Shown: positions 1-6,224 of the stretch, one piece after another
Layout of the letters: each line of letters opens with the position of its first letter
Position numbering within the stretch: the first letter of the stretch is position 1
Assembly: GCA_009784335.1 (NCBI GenBank)
Contig: WRBX01000021.1
Location: forward strand, 1-8,396
DNA length: 8,396 bases
Reading direction: 5' to 3'
From: Oscillospiraceae bacterium
GTDB taxonomy: Bacteria; Bacillota_A; Clostridia; Monoglobales; WRBX01
The notes under the pieces: model-generated
Databases searched by the model: none
Told to the model about the DNA's origin: nothing
Seen by the model: only the letters and a program-made list of their open reading frames with translations
Position numbers and translations under genes: made by a program

Positions 1-345
1 GATGGGAAGACCGAAATTCGCCCAGTTTTCAACAATGCTGATTATTTCCGTTGCAATGAAAAAGCCAATAACAATTCCTCGCAAATCGTTATTCCCCAGT
101 GCATTTCCTCCTGTAACTACTACCGCAATCAATGTGTATATCCCAATTTTCTTTGCAATGCCGCGAAAAGCCATGCCGCTGGATAATTTTTTGCCTCCAA
201 CAGCCACAATCACACCGGTTAGAAAATCCAGCACTGTTAAGGTGAATAAACTTTGCAAAGCCATATCCCATCCACCAAGCATATTAATTGCTATCCCTGT
301 GCAAAATGCAAAAGCTATTTTTATATATGAAATTATATTGTTCAT
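1..345 (-). CDS. Phage holin, Cph1/toxin-secretion type (3' end outside window)
   Basis: Small membrane protein expected to form pores in the cytoplasmic membrane at the end of infection so that a phage lysin can reach the wall. The frame reads from ATG at 345 for 115 residues to the window edge without a stop, so the C-terminus is missing. It is preceded by AGGAG (359-355) with a 9-nt spacer. Residues about 8-24, 30-50 and 68-80 are hydrophobic. The pattern LGGWDMALQSL (23-33), LDFLTGV (39-45), KKLSSGMAFRGIAKK (52-66) and a final ENWANFGLPI closely matches the family annotated as phage holin 4 / toxin secretion-phage lysis holin (roughly 130-140 residues), so only a short tail is lost. It starts 35 nt after the beta-propeller gene, as expected for lysis genes at the end of a late operon. 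An endolysin gene is likely just beyond the edge (inference). Confidence 0.9.
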   Translation of the reverse strand, partial: MNNIISYIKIAFAFCTGIAINMLGGWDMALQSLFTLTVLDFLTGVIVAVGGKKLSSGMAFRGIAKKIGIYTLIAVVVTGGNALGNNDLRGIVIGFFIATEIISIVENWANFGLPI

Positions 346-380
346 TCTATTTTTCTCCTTTCGGCTCGCCCAACAAGCAT

Positions 381-1742
381 CTATTCCCCGCCCTTTTTGT
401 AAATTTTTTCTATTTCTATAACACCCGTGCCATAAATCTTAATTGCTGCTTTATCGTTTGTAGTGAATAGAAGGTTAGGAATAACAAATGCATCATCCAC
501 ATTTTCTAAATCTTTTATCTCCACTCCATTCACTTTTAACTTGGCGCCGATTTGCATATTAACATCTTTTTTAGAGACAATTTCAATCTTCTGCGTTGCT
601 TTATCAACTTCTATTTCTAAGCTCCAAGAAATGTTTTCATTAGAATTATCCCGCTCCAATGCGTAAATTTTTGAATCTATTGCCACCCCTAATAACATTC
701 CGTCATAAACCGCAAAGCTAAAAATGGGTGTTTCATATTGATAAGTTTGCCATTCACTGTTCTCTGTGTCATAAACAAAAACTTTATTTTTGTAAGGTGC
801 TTTTTCACAAATAGTAAGATAATATTTCCCGCCCAAAGCAAATCCCTCCGGCTTAATCCATAAATTATCAAAATTAAACTCTTTGATTTCTTTATTTATT
901 TGCCGGCTTATCATTCGCGGGTTGTTTCTTCCATCATATTCATAAACACCGTCTTGCCCCAGCCAAATGAGTCTACCGCCTACATTTGCAATAGAATAAT
1001 TCGAACGGCAGCCGATGTCATCTGCGATTCGCTCCTGCATTACCACATCTTCGATAATCTCAAAATCTTTGCCGGCAGCATCTTTACCTTTGGTTTTATC
1101 GGTTCTAATGTTTATTGCATGCATTGAATGATTTGAAAAATATATCAGCTTATCTTTGAAGCTAAATAGACCTGTGCAAGGCGACCTTTTGCCGTCAACA
1201 TAGAAAGTTAACTGCCGTTTACCCGCCCATAAGTAATCATTTTCTTCATATCCATTGACATAATTAGAACCACTCTTTGCCGCATAAACTCGCCCGTTAT
1301 GCACTGCTAAATATGAATGTCCCCAATGTCCTGCGGTAAATGAATATGTATTATCCTCATAAATCGCAAGGCTATTGCCAAATGTGGAAGGAAAAATCGT
1401 TTCCAGTTTGCTTTGCGATTTTGAATAAAGCTCAGTAATATCATAATCACCGCCGTTGGTGAAATCAGCAACATATCCGGCTGTATCGCAATCAAAAACT
1501 TTAATGTAATCCATGTTTAGCACATTACGAAAGGCAATTGCTAAATTCCCGTTGGATAATATGAACAGCCTTTCCGGCTTATTGCTCCACTGCGTAAAAC
1601 TAATATATGGATGACGCCCGAGTCGCGTTTTAAGATTTGGAGCGTTTTCACTTGATAAATTTATTATATTTTTTAAATCACTTATTCTTACTTCTTTTAT
1701 TTTGTCGCCGCCTTTGGGCAGCGCATGCCATTTTGCTTTCAT
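381..1742 (-). CDS. Beta-propeller tail hub / head-completion protein, P22 gp10-like
   Basis: Probable neck or tail-hub protein of 453 residues that closes the portal channel after DNA packaging, comparable in size and position to P22 gp10 (packaged-DNA stabilisation protein). The N-terminus has the usual opening for these proteins: an ISDLKNIINLS stretch followed by NLKTRLGRHPYI (36-47). The rest is almost all short beta-strand repeats with aromatic and Gly-Asp turns, such as YLAVHNGRVYAA (144-155), DDIGCRSNYSIANVGG (241-256), WLGQDGVYEYDG (260-271) and KYYLTI (306-311) with VFVYDTENSEWQTY (321-334), as in propeller blades. The ATG at 1742 has AGGAGG at 1759-1754, an 11-nt spacer. It follows the adaptor gene by 28 nt and precedes the holin. 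No enzymatic motif is seen. The assignment rests on remembered family pattern and gene order; a siphovirus stopper is the less likely alternative. Confidence 0.75.
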   Translation of the reverse strand: MKAKWHALPKGGDKIKEVRISDLKNIINLSSENAPNLKTRLGRHPYISFTQWSNKPERLFILSNGNLAIAFRNVLNMDYIKVFDCDTAGYVADFTNGGDYDITELYSKSQSKLETIFPSTFGNSLAIYEDNTYSFTAGHWGHSYLAVHNGRVYAAKSGSNYVNGYEENDYLWAGKRQLTFYVDGKRSPCTGLFSFKDKLIYFSNHSMHAINIRTDKTKGKDAAGKDFEIIEDVVMQERIADDIGCRSNYSIANVGGRLIWLGQDGVYEYDGRNNPRMISRQINKEIKEFNFDNLWIKPEGFALGGKYYLTICEKAPYKNKVFVYDTENSEWQTYQYETPIFSFAVYDGMLLGVAIDSKIYALERDNSNENISWSLEIEVDKATQKIEIVSKKDVNMQIGAKLKVNGVEIKDLENVDDAFVIPNLLFTTNDKAAIKIYGTGVIEIEKIYKKGGE

Positions 1743-1770
1743 TTTATATCATTCCTCCTAATCTCGTGTT

Positions 1771-2346
1771 CTACTTCTTCGCCCGATTATCGCGCACCTT
1801 TGGATATGCTGCTGAGTATAAAACTTTGCGCTGACGGGCATCTTCTACGCTTGCGTTAAAATCACCCACATAGTTATTTGCCAAATCCACTTCGCCGGCC
1901 GCTTTGGCAATCATAATAAATATTGCATTTTTGATTATTTCGGCAAACTGCGGGCGAATGCGCAAATCATCTGTTACATTTTCCACTTTTGAAGGTTTTG
2001 CAAGATGGAAAATAAACATTTCCTCGCCGCCGCCGGGCTTTGGATTAAGTGCAATTTTGTTTTCGCTTTCTTTGAAATAAACAAAATTTGTTTTATAATC
2101 CGGCAGGGGTTTAGCCGTGTATTCTTTTTCATTCACAATAACCGAAGTAATCCCGGAAAAATCAATTGTGTTTGGCAACGCATAAACACTCTTTCCTGTT
2201 TCAAGCTCGGTTATGTATATCTCATCTGTCGCTAAATCCTCCCAATTATCCTCAGTCACCTGATTAATCCATTTTATCAGCTGTGCTTCGGAATATTGAT
2301 TGGGATAACGCACATTTATATCATCAATAATTTCTTTAATTAACAT
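1771..2346 (-). CDS. Head-tail adaptor (connector) protein
   Basis: Protein of 191 residues that probably forms a ring under the portal and links head to tail, in the role of P22 gp4 or T7 gp11. It begins with an amphipathic helix MLIKEIIDDINVRYP, then SEAQLIKWINQVTEDNWEDLA (19-39), the helix-plus-W pattern typical of such adaptors. A middle beta-rich part contains a YALP turn (55-58) and an EYTAKPLPDYKTNF stretch. A C-terminal helical region (FAEIIKNAIFIMIAKAAG, 134-151) ends in basic residues. The start is set at ATG 2346: GAGGAG at 2360-2355 then has an 8-nt spacer, whereas an upstream in-frame GTG at 2355 overlaps that ribosome-binding site. It lies just after a terminator and 28 nt before the propeller gene. 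The fold class is inferred from pattern and context. Confidence 0.75.
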   Translation of the reverse strand: MLIKEIIDDINVRYPNQYSEAQLIKWINQVTEDNWEDLATDEIYITELETGKSVYALPNTIDFSGITSVIVNEKEYTAKPLPDYKTNFVYFKESENKIALNPKPGGGEEMFIFHLAKPSKVENVTDDLRIRPQFAEIIKNAIFIMIAKAAGEVDLANNYVGDFNASVEDARQRKVLYSAAYPKVRDNRAKK

Positions 2347-2379
2347 TTTAATCACTCCTCTTTTTTAATTTTAAGTAAT

Positions 2380-2417
2380 AAAAAACCAGCCCCGTTGCTT
2401 TCACAACTGTCTGGTTT
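2380..2417 (-). terminator. Rho-independent terminator after the second cassette
   Basis: On the minus strand AAACCAG (2417-2411) pairs with CTGGTTT (2389-2383), with an inner GTTG/CAAC pairing (2407-2404 with 2397-2394), and the stem runs into six T (2385-2380). It sits 18 nt after the stop of the 121-residue membrane protein and just before the adaptor gene's ribosome-binding site. It would stop transcription between the cargo cassette and the tail genes unless late transcription is antiterminated. Confidence 0.75.
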
Positions 2418-2434
2418 GCATTTATTCTTTCTTG

Positions 2435-2800
2435 CTATTCGGTACTCATAAGTTTTTCTTTATATGCGGGCAAGCAATAATAGCCACCAATAGTAGATTC
2501 TAAATAAAGAAATATTTCGCCGTCATATTCACTTGATTTAACATTATCCGTTAGAATGAATTTATCCAAAAACCAATTTGCGCCCTCTACATCTGCATCT
2601 ATCCATTTGCCATTGTACCAATCAAACTCTAATCCTTCCGGTAAAAATTCTTCTTCAATCGGAACAAAAAGTTCGCCATAGTAATGCAGCTCAGAATATC
2701 CCTTAGTGATATAAACATCTGAATTTTTAATGCTAGTTTTAGCAAAAATCAATACTAAGAAGATTATAAGCAATGATGCCAAAAAGTATCTTACTTTCAT
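2435..2800 (-). CDS. Small membrane-anchored protein, candidate immunity protein
   Basis: Protein of 121 residues that I do not recognise. Residues 5-20 (YFLASLLIIFLVLIFA) form one hydrophobic segment after a basic N-terminus, and there is no lipobox cysteine. It is therefore probably a signal-anchor protein with residues 21-121 outside the membrane. The outer part is acidic and rich in aromatic residues (ELHYYGELFVPIEEEF; EFDWYNGKWIDADVEGANW). ATG 2800 is preceded by AGAGGTGA (2815-2808), a 7-nt spacer. It follows another single-span protein by 28 nt and ends the cassette before a terminator. Small, acidic, membrane-anchored proteins directly behind a modular effector-like gene are typical of immunity genes in polymorphic-toxin loci, but that role is inferred only. 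It could instead be a lysogenic-conversion surface protein. Confidence 0.65.
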   Translation of the reverse strand: MKVRYFLASLLIIFLVLIFAKTSIKNSDVYITKGYSELHYYGELFVPIEEEFLPEGLEFDWYNGKWIDADVEGANWFLDKFILTDNVKSSEYDGEIFLYLESTIGGYYCLPAYKEKLMSTE

Positions 2801-2828
2801 TTCTGCTTCACCTCTTTACATCTCATCA

Positions 2829-3479
2829 CTATTTCACATGTGGTGATCTAATGAAAGATTTCGTTATCTTTTTTACTTTGCTTTCTGTTATCGAATCATC
2901 CCATACGATTAAATCAATGCCTTTATCTTCATTCATAAATCCGATAGTAAATTTTTCATGTTTGCGCCCCTTAATTTTGAATATTTCTAAGTAGAAGTTT
3001 GTATGATATGTTGATTCTCCTCCATAACAATATCCTGTATACTCTGTATCACTAAAAAGCATGCATGGCGGGAAAATTCTTTCAACTAATCTATAAGTTT
3101 CAGATTTATCTTCATGTATTGTTACTCCTATTTGGTAAAGATACTTATCCTCCCATTCCGGATTTCTTTCATCACTATAAGTTATTTCTACATTTAGCAA
3201 GCCATCCTTATTCCATTTTGTTCCTGCCATGTAGACTAAATGATTTTCTTCTTTCATAGGTAAGTTCGTAAAATAAATAGCATCTTCTGTTTCAGTATAA
3301 ATCCACTCTTTTGGCACTCTAAAGCTTCCATATTCGTTAAAGGAAATAATTTGCCAATTAGCATATTTGATTTCTGTTTTAGTCTTATAAATAAAGCTGG
3401 GTGCTTTTAGCAAAACAAATAATGCTAATATGCATAAAATGGGATATAGAATTATCTTAATTATTGATTTTTTTTTCAT
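2829..3479 (-). CDS. Membrane-anchored protein, candidate immunity protein
   Basis: Protein of 216 residues with no firm family. A lysine-rich start (MKKKSIIK) leads into one hydrophobic segment (about 7-27, IKIILYPILCILALFVLLKAP), followed by a long outside domain of alternating beta-like strands, including FRVPKEWIYTETEDAIYFTN (53-72). A pair of cysteines, at PPCMLF and GYCYGG, could form a disulfide outside the cell. ATG 3479 overlaps the stop of the upstream 293-residue gene by four bases (ATGA), with GAGGTG just upstream, so translation is probably coupled. The overlap and the small follower at 2800 suggest an effector/immunity arrangement. The FRVPKEW-then-short-strand style is familiar to me from Firmicutes immunity-like proteins, but I cannot name a family. 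Function is not established. Confidence 0.7.
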   Translation of the reverse strand: MKKKSIIKIILYPILCILALFVLLKAPSFIYKTKTEIKYANWQIISFNEYGSFRVPKEWIYTETEDAIYFTNLPMKEENHLVYMAGTKWNKDGLLNVEITYSDERNPEWEDKYLYQIGVTIHEDKSETYRLVERIFPPCMLFSDTEYTGYCYGGESTYHTNFYLEIFKIKGRKHEKFTIGFMNEDKGIDLIVWDDSITESKVKKITKSFIRSPHVK

Positions 3480-4357
3480 TTTAAATGCACCTCTATTATT
3501 TCTTTCAACAAACTATCGTATCCTTTTGGATCAAGAAAAATCCTTGCTACCATTTTTGCTGTGTTGGCGGCTTCAAAGAATATAGCATTTCTATCTTCCT
3601 TCCCAATCCCGCCTATGTGCGCAATGTGCGGTTCTTTTTTATAATCTCCTATAAAAGTATAAAGCAAATAGTGTAATTGTATTTCTGTATTAACACCGCT
3701 AACTGTTCTTCCGCTCATGCTATAAGGATTTATAGACTTAGCTTTTCGATAAATTTCCTGAGCTAATTCTTTCATTCCATCTTTCGCAACCAATTGACCA
3801 TAATCATTTTGATCATAACTGATTCTTGCTGCACCTTTATCTGTTACATAATATTTAATTGGTACGCCTTTTATTGTTGTATCATATGGAACGCCCGTTG
3901 GTGTTGATCTCGGCTCAGTAGTAATTATCTGTTCTGTTGTTGGCTCAGGACCAGGTTGCGGTAGCGGCTCAATCTTGTTGTTTTTCTTGGCACTCGACCG
4001 CGTTTTTGTCGTAGTATAATCTGCGTGTTGGTAATTATCATAACTCGTATAATTCTTATCATACTTCATTCTAATCTGAGCGGCTGCTCTATGCGCTGCG
4101 TCCATCATCATTCTGTCGCCCAGCGCTGCTGCATTGTGCCAAATTCTCTTTAGCCTTAGTATTTCAGATTGCTCTTTCTTTGTCATCTTTTTGAAAAGCC
4201 AATCTTCAATAGCAAATATTATTTCATCATCATATTGCGCGCCTGCTCTTGGCCCACCCAGCGGCACGCCGACTTTGCCAGCGCAAATTGGGCCATAATC
4301 TCCGCGCCATAGGGCAATGCCTTTGTTGCATCTTTTGCATCTTTTTCCCTTTTTCAT
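3476..4357 (-). CDS. Modular phage protein: zinc ribbon, helical segment, Pro/Thr linker, unknown C-terminal (toxin-like?) domain
   Basis: Protein of 293 residues with four visible parts. Residues 5-30 carry C7, C10 and C25 in a C-x2-C...YGPIC pattern like the DUF6011 zinc ribbon of phage proteins. Residues 45-102 are helical, with an AAALGDRMMMDAAHRAAAQI stretch resembling helical segments of Firmicutes virion and secreted proteins. Residues 126-156 form a Pro/Thr/Glu-rich linker. Residues 158-293 form a compact domain with SGRTVSGVNTEIQLHYLLY (215-233), an HIAHIGGIGKEDRNAIFFE stretch and a basic end. The domain-linker-domain layout and a following gene overlapping by four bases resemble polymorphic toxins, but I cannot name a C-terminal family or catalytic residues. 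ATG 4357 is chosen because AAAGGAGGAT (4370-4361) lies just upstream; an in-frame ATG at 4396 overlaps the preceding gene and has no such site. Confidence 0.75.
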   Translation of the reverse strand: MKKGKRCKRCNKGIALWRGDYGPICAGKVGVPLGGPRAGAQYDDEIIFAIEDWLFKKMTKKEQSEILRLKRIWHNAAALGDRMMMDAAHRAAAQIRMKYDKNYTSYDNYQHADYTTTKTRSSAKKNNKIEPLPQPGPEPTTEQIITTEPRSTPTGVPYDTTIKGVPIKYYVTDKGAARISYDQNDYGQLVAKDGMKELAQEIYRKAKSINPYSMSGRTVSGVNTEIQLHYLLYTFIGDYKKEPHIAHIGGIGKEDRNAIFFEAANTAKMVARIFLDPKGYDSLLKEIIEVHLK

Positions 4358-4392
4358 TATATCCTCCTTTCTTAAATTTTCAATATCTTTCG

Positions 4393-4524
4393 TCATAAGT
4401 TTTCTGCATATTCTTCCGGCGTTACTCCCATTTCATCTGCCGCGAGCAATTGTTCAAGTGTGAGTTCGCTCGCAATCTTTCTGATTTCTTTTGCGCATTC
4501 TTCGCAAAAACATTTTTCTTTCAT
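4393..4524 (-). CDS. 43-residue protein with scaffold-like C-terminal motif
   Basis: A short gene between the capsid gene and the modular zinc-ribbon gene. Residues 1-12 hold three cysteines (C5, C7, C10 in EKCFCEEC), a possible metal site. Residues 21-43 (starting LTLEQLLAADEMG and ending TPEEYAENL) are predicted helix-turn-helix. They match the last 23 residues of the scaffold encoded at 6200-5658 at 10 positions, and in both proteins the motif is the C-terminus. ATG 4524 is preceded by AGAAAGGA (about 4543-4536). The stop at 4393 overlaps an unused upstream ATG of the next gene. The function is unknown. A role in binding capsid, or a decayed scaffold duplicate, is possible (inference). Confidence 0.6.
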   Translation of the reverse strand: MKEKCFCEECAKEIRKIASELTLEQLLAADEMGVTPEEYAENL

Positions 4525-4545
4525 AATTATCAAATCCTTTCTGTG

Positions 4546-4582
4546 CTGACAGCTATCAGCTGACAGCAACTGTGTGCTGTCA
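4546..4582. repeat. Direct and inverted repeat in the gap after the capsid gene
   Basis: GCTGACAGC occurs twice (4546-4554, 4559-4567), and TGACAGCA (4561-4568) forms an 8-bp perfect hairpin with TGCTGTCA (4575-4582) around a 6-nt loop. No T-run follows on the minus strand, so it is not a classical terminator. It resembles the low-complexity palindromic fillers found between genes in some Clostridia. It might also act as an mRNA stability element at the 3' end of the capsid message. Confidence 0.5.
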
Positions 4583-4601
4583 ACTGCTTACTGTCTACTA
4601 C

Positions 4602-5522
4602 TTAACTTGTTGATTTTTGTACCCCAACCAAGCCTCTCCATTCTTCGTAACCTGCTACAAATCTCATGTAGCCATAGAAGAACCAATCAACCGATTGTGG
4701 AATTTGGTGGCTTGCAAAACGAGGTTTTTCGCGCCAAGCAAGAACCAAATTATCCATGTTCTTTGCACGAACATAAAACGCCGAGCTATTCGCCAAGTGG
4801 TCTAAAACAACAATTTCCAGGTTAGGAAGTGTTGAGTTAGCGTGAGGCACTCCATCTACAATATTGAGTGCTCCGTTTAGAAGCGTACGAGCTGCGAACT
4901 CATCATCAGGGTGAACAATAAGTTGCCCCGGAATGATTCCTGCCGATGCCGCGCCGCCGTTATCTTTCATTGCACGCATTAGCTTGCAAGCGTCTTGCAA
5001 TCCCGCTACGGTGAGCGGAGTTGCGGTGAGCTTGTTGCTGCCGGTCGGAGGGGTGCCTGTGTTTTTGTGATATTTGTGATTTGTTGCAAAAAGAGCAACG
5101 CCATCATAACCGGTGTTTGTAAATCCGCCGGTTAATACAGAGGCACATTTTGATTCAACCGTAGAAACCAGCGAGCGAGCCAACATTTTGGCACTTCCAC
5201 CTTGGCCTGCTTGCCCTGAGAAAACTCCTTGCTGGTCATCTTGCATAAGCTCCCAAGAAATTGTGTAGCCCTTTGAATATCGTTCAATCGAAAGCTCTGC
5301 ATTGCTTCCCTGCTTCACAGATTCGGTAGCAATTGTTGTGCCTTCTGTGCTTGAATTCCAAAGCCCGAACCCGCCAATATGCGCCCCGCGGTAAAACGGA
5401 ATTGTTGTTTCCGTTTGGCGAAAAATTTGCGCAAATTGCGGTTCATAATTTTCTATTTCGTCCATAAATACTTTTCTTTGTCCCGGTGTGACGAAAACAC
5501 CAAAATTTTCTGATAATAACAT
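4602..5522 (-). CDS. Major capsid protein, HK97 fold (Mu gpT-like pattern)
   Basis: Main shell protein of 306 residues that assembles on the portal and scaffold. The N-terminal part (MLLSENFGVFVTPGQRKVFM; IPFYRGAHIGGFGLW at 41-55) would form the N-arm and E-loop region. The central stretch GVALFATNHKYH (141-152), a Gly/Thr/Pro-rich loop, then LTVAGLQDACKLMRAMKDN (170-188) and PGQLIVHPDDEFAARTLL (198-215) match the spine helix and P-domain strand pattern of Mu gpT-type HK97-fold capsids. Late residues WREKPRFASHQIP and VDWFFYGYMRFVAGYEEWRG (278-297) fit the C-terminal P-domain. There is no N-terminal protease domain, consistent with a separate scaffold gene. ATG 5522 is preceded by AAAGGA with a 9-nt spacer. 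The coding region is visibly richer in G and C than the cassettes around it. Confidence 0.88.
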   Translation of the reverse strand: MLLSENFGVFVTPGQRKVFMDEIENYEPQFAQIFRQTETTIPFYRGAHIGGFGLWNSSTEGTTIATESVKQGSNAELSIERYSKGYTISWELMQDDQQGVFSGQAGQGGSAKMLARSLVSTVESKCASVLTGGFTNTGYDGVALFATNHKYHKNTGTPPTGSNKLTATPLTVAGLQDACKLMRAMKDNGGAASAGIIPGQLIVHPDDEFAARTLLNGALNIVDGVPHANSTLPNLEIVVLDHLANSSAFYVRAKNMDNLVLAWREKPRFASHQIPQSVDWFFYGYMRFVAGYEEWRGLVGVQKSTS

Positions 5523-5552
5523 TTTGCATCATCCTTTCTAAAATGATTTTTT

Positions 5553-5584
5553 GTGATGCCAAAGTCTAATGACTTTCGTATCGC
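5553..5584 (+). terminator. Terminator-like hairpin in the scaffold-capsid gap (plus-strand sense)
   Basis: A perfect AAAGTC/GACTTT core (5561-5566, 5571-5576) around a 4-nt loop extends outward, with one mismatch and two G-U pairs, to about 14 bp (5553-5560 with 5577-5584). Six T follow at 5587-5592 on the plus strand. On the minus strand the G-U pairs become mismatches, so the stem is weaker in the operon direction. It could block antisense transcription or belong to a repeat element. Confidence 0.4.
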
Positions 5585-5594
5585 CCTTTTTTCG

Positions 5595-5637
5595 CATCTC
5601 GGCGACAGATGGATTTTTTATCGCAGTTTACTCTGCG
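5595..5637. repeat. Two more small palindromes between scaffold and capsid genes
   Basis: CATCT (5595-5599) pairs with AGATG (5607-5611) and is followed on the plus strand by six T (5614-5619). CGCAG (5622-5626) pairs with CTGCG (5633-5637). With the hairpin at 5553-5584 they fill most of the 135-nt gap, which otherwise holds only the capsid ribosome-binding site. The minus strand is open in one frame across the gap but has no start codon. Confidence 0.4.
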
Positions 5638-5657
5638 AAGCGTCGAAACCTGCTCCG

Positions 5658-6200
5658 CTACATATATCTCGCATATTCCTCACTCGTCATCCCCATCATT
5701 TCCGCAACGGCAATTTGAGTGGCATTTAGCTTTGCCACTTTTTTGCTAATCCCGCTGCCGCCGTCAACCGCTTCAATCTTTCGTGCTTGTTTTGCTTGAA
5801 ATTTTTGCATCGCCTCAGCTTCCGTCTTTTGACGGATTTTTTCAAATTTTTCTTCAGCAAAAAGTGAATTATATGCGGTTTTTAGTGATACGCCATATTC
5901 ATTCGCATATTCGCGAAGCTCATCAATGCGTTCAGTGCTATCTGCGTAATTGGGATTCTTGATTAGCTGGGCGAGTTCGGTTAGGTAGTCGTGGGTGACA
6001 ATTTCAATTGGTGTTTGTTCTGCCGGGGCGATGTGGGCATCGCCCCCTACGCTCGAACCATCCATTAAATTTTCTGTCAGCTGATCTCTGTCATCTGCAA
6101 AATGTTTCATTCTCTCCTCCATAAGTTTTAATTTTCTTTTCCCCTTTGCCCGCTCAGCTTTTAGGGCGGAAAGCGGAACTTGGTAGTTTTTATCATCCAT
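5658..6200 (-). CDS. Capsid scaffolding protein
   Basis: Protein of 180 residues expected to guide capsid assembly and then leave or be degraded. It sits directly before the capsid gene, the normal place for scaffolds. It is highly charged and helical, with long Lys/Glu-rich stretches (residues 12-45 and 113-145). It contains an EYANEYGVSLKTAYNSLF segment (97-114), and its last residues (158-180, including VAEMMGMTSEEYARYM) form a predicted helix-turn-helix like the capsid-binding tail of many phage scaffolds. ATG 6200 is preceded by GAAAGGAG with a short spacer. Residues about 48-62 (GSSVGGDAHIAPAEQ) break the charged pattern and are encoded by a GC-rich perfect palindrome at 6025-6046, which looks like an in-frame repeat insertion. 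Confidence 0.82.
   Translation of the reverse strand: MDDKNYQVPLSALKAERAKGKRKLKLMEERMKHFADDRDQLTENLMDGSSVGGDAHIAPAEQTPIEIVTHDYLTELAQLIKNPNYADSTERIDELREYANEYGVSLKTAYNSLFAEEKFEKIRQKTEAEAMQKFQAKQARKIEAVDGGSGISKKVAKLNATQIAVAEMMGMTSEEYARYM
6025..6046. repeat. REP-like palindrome inside the scaffold coding sequence
   Basis: GGGGCGATG (6025-6033) and CATCGCCCC (6038-6046) form a perfect 9-bp inverted repeat with a 4-nt loop inside an otherwise AT-rich gene. It keeps the reading frame and encodes a Gly/Ala/Pro-rich patch between two helical parts of the scaffold. The adjoining bases read CCTACGCTC on the plus strand, like the flank of interspersed GTAGGGGCG-type repeats in some Clostridia genomes (from memory, not searched). 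Confidence 0.6.
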
Positions 6201-6224
6201 GAAATCACTCCTTTCAGTCGTTTT

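Noticed and set aside
2..421. Plus-strand open frame of 139 codons
   Set aside because: It is antisense to the holin, which has a good ribosome-binding site and a clear family pattern; the plus-strand product looks like no known protein.
4355..4396. Earlier ATG at 4396 for the modular zinc-ribbon gene
   Set aside because: It lacks a good ribosome-binding site, whereas AAAGGAGGAT stands immediately before the ATG at 4357, which starts the conserved zinc ribbon.
4579..4584. TTGACA as a firm sigma-70 promoter
   Set aside because: No convincing TATAAT-like box lies 16-18 nt downstream, and the box is part of repeated palindromic sequence, so it is kept only as a weak lead.
5560..5660. Minus-strand frame open through the scaffold-capsid gap
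   Set aside because: It has no ATG, GTG or TTG start and ends at a TAG before the capsid gene; it is best treated as repeat sequence.
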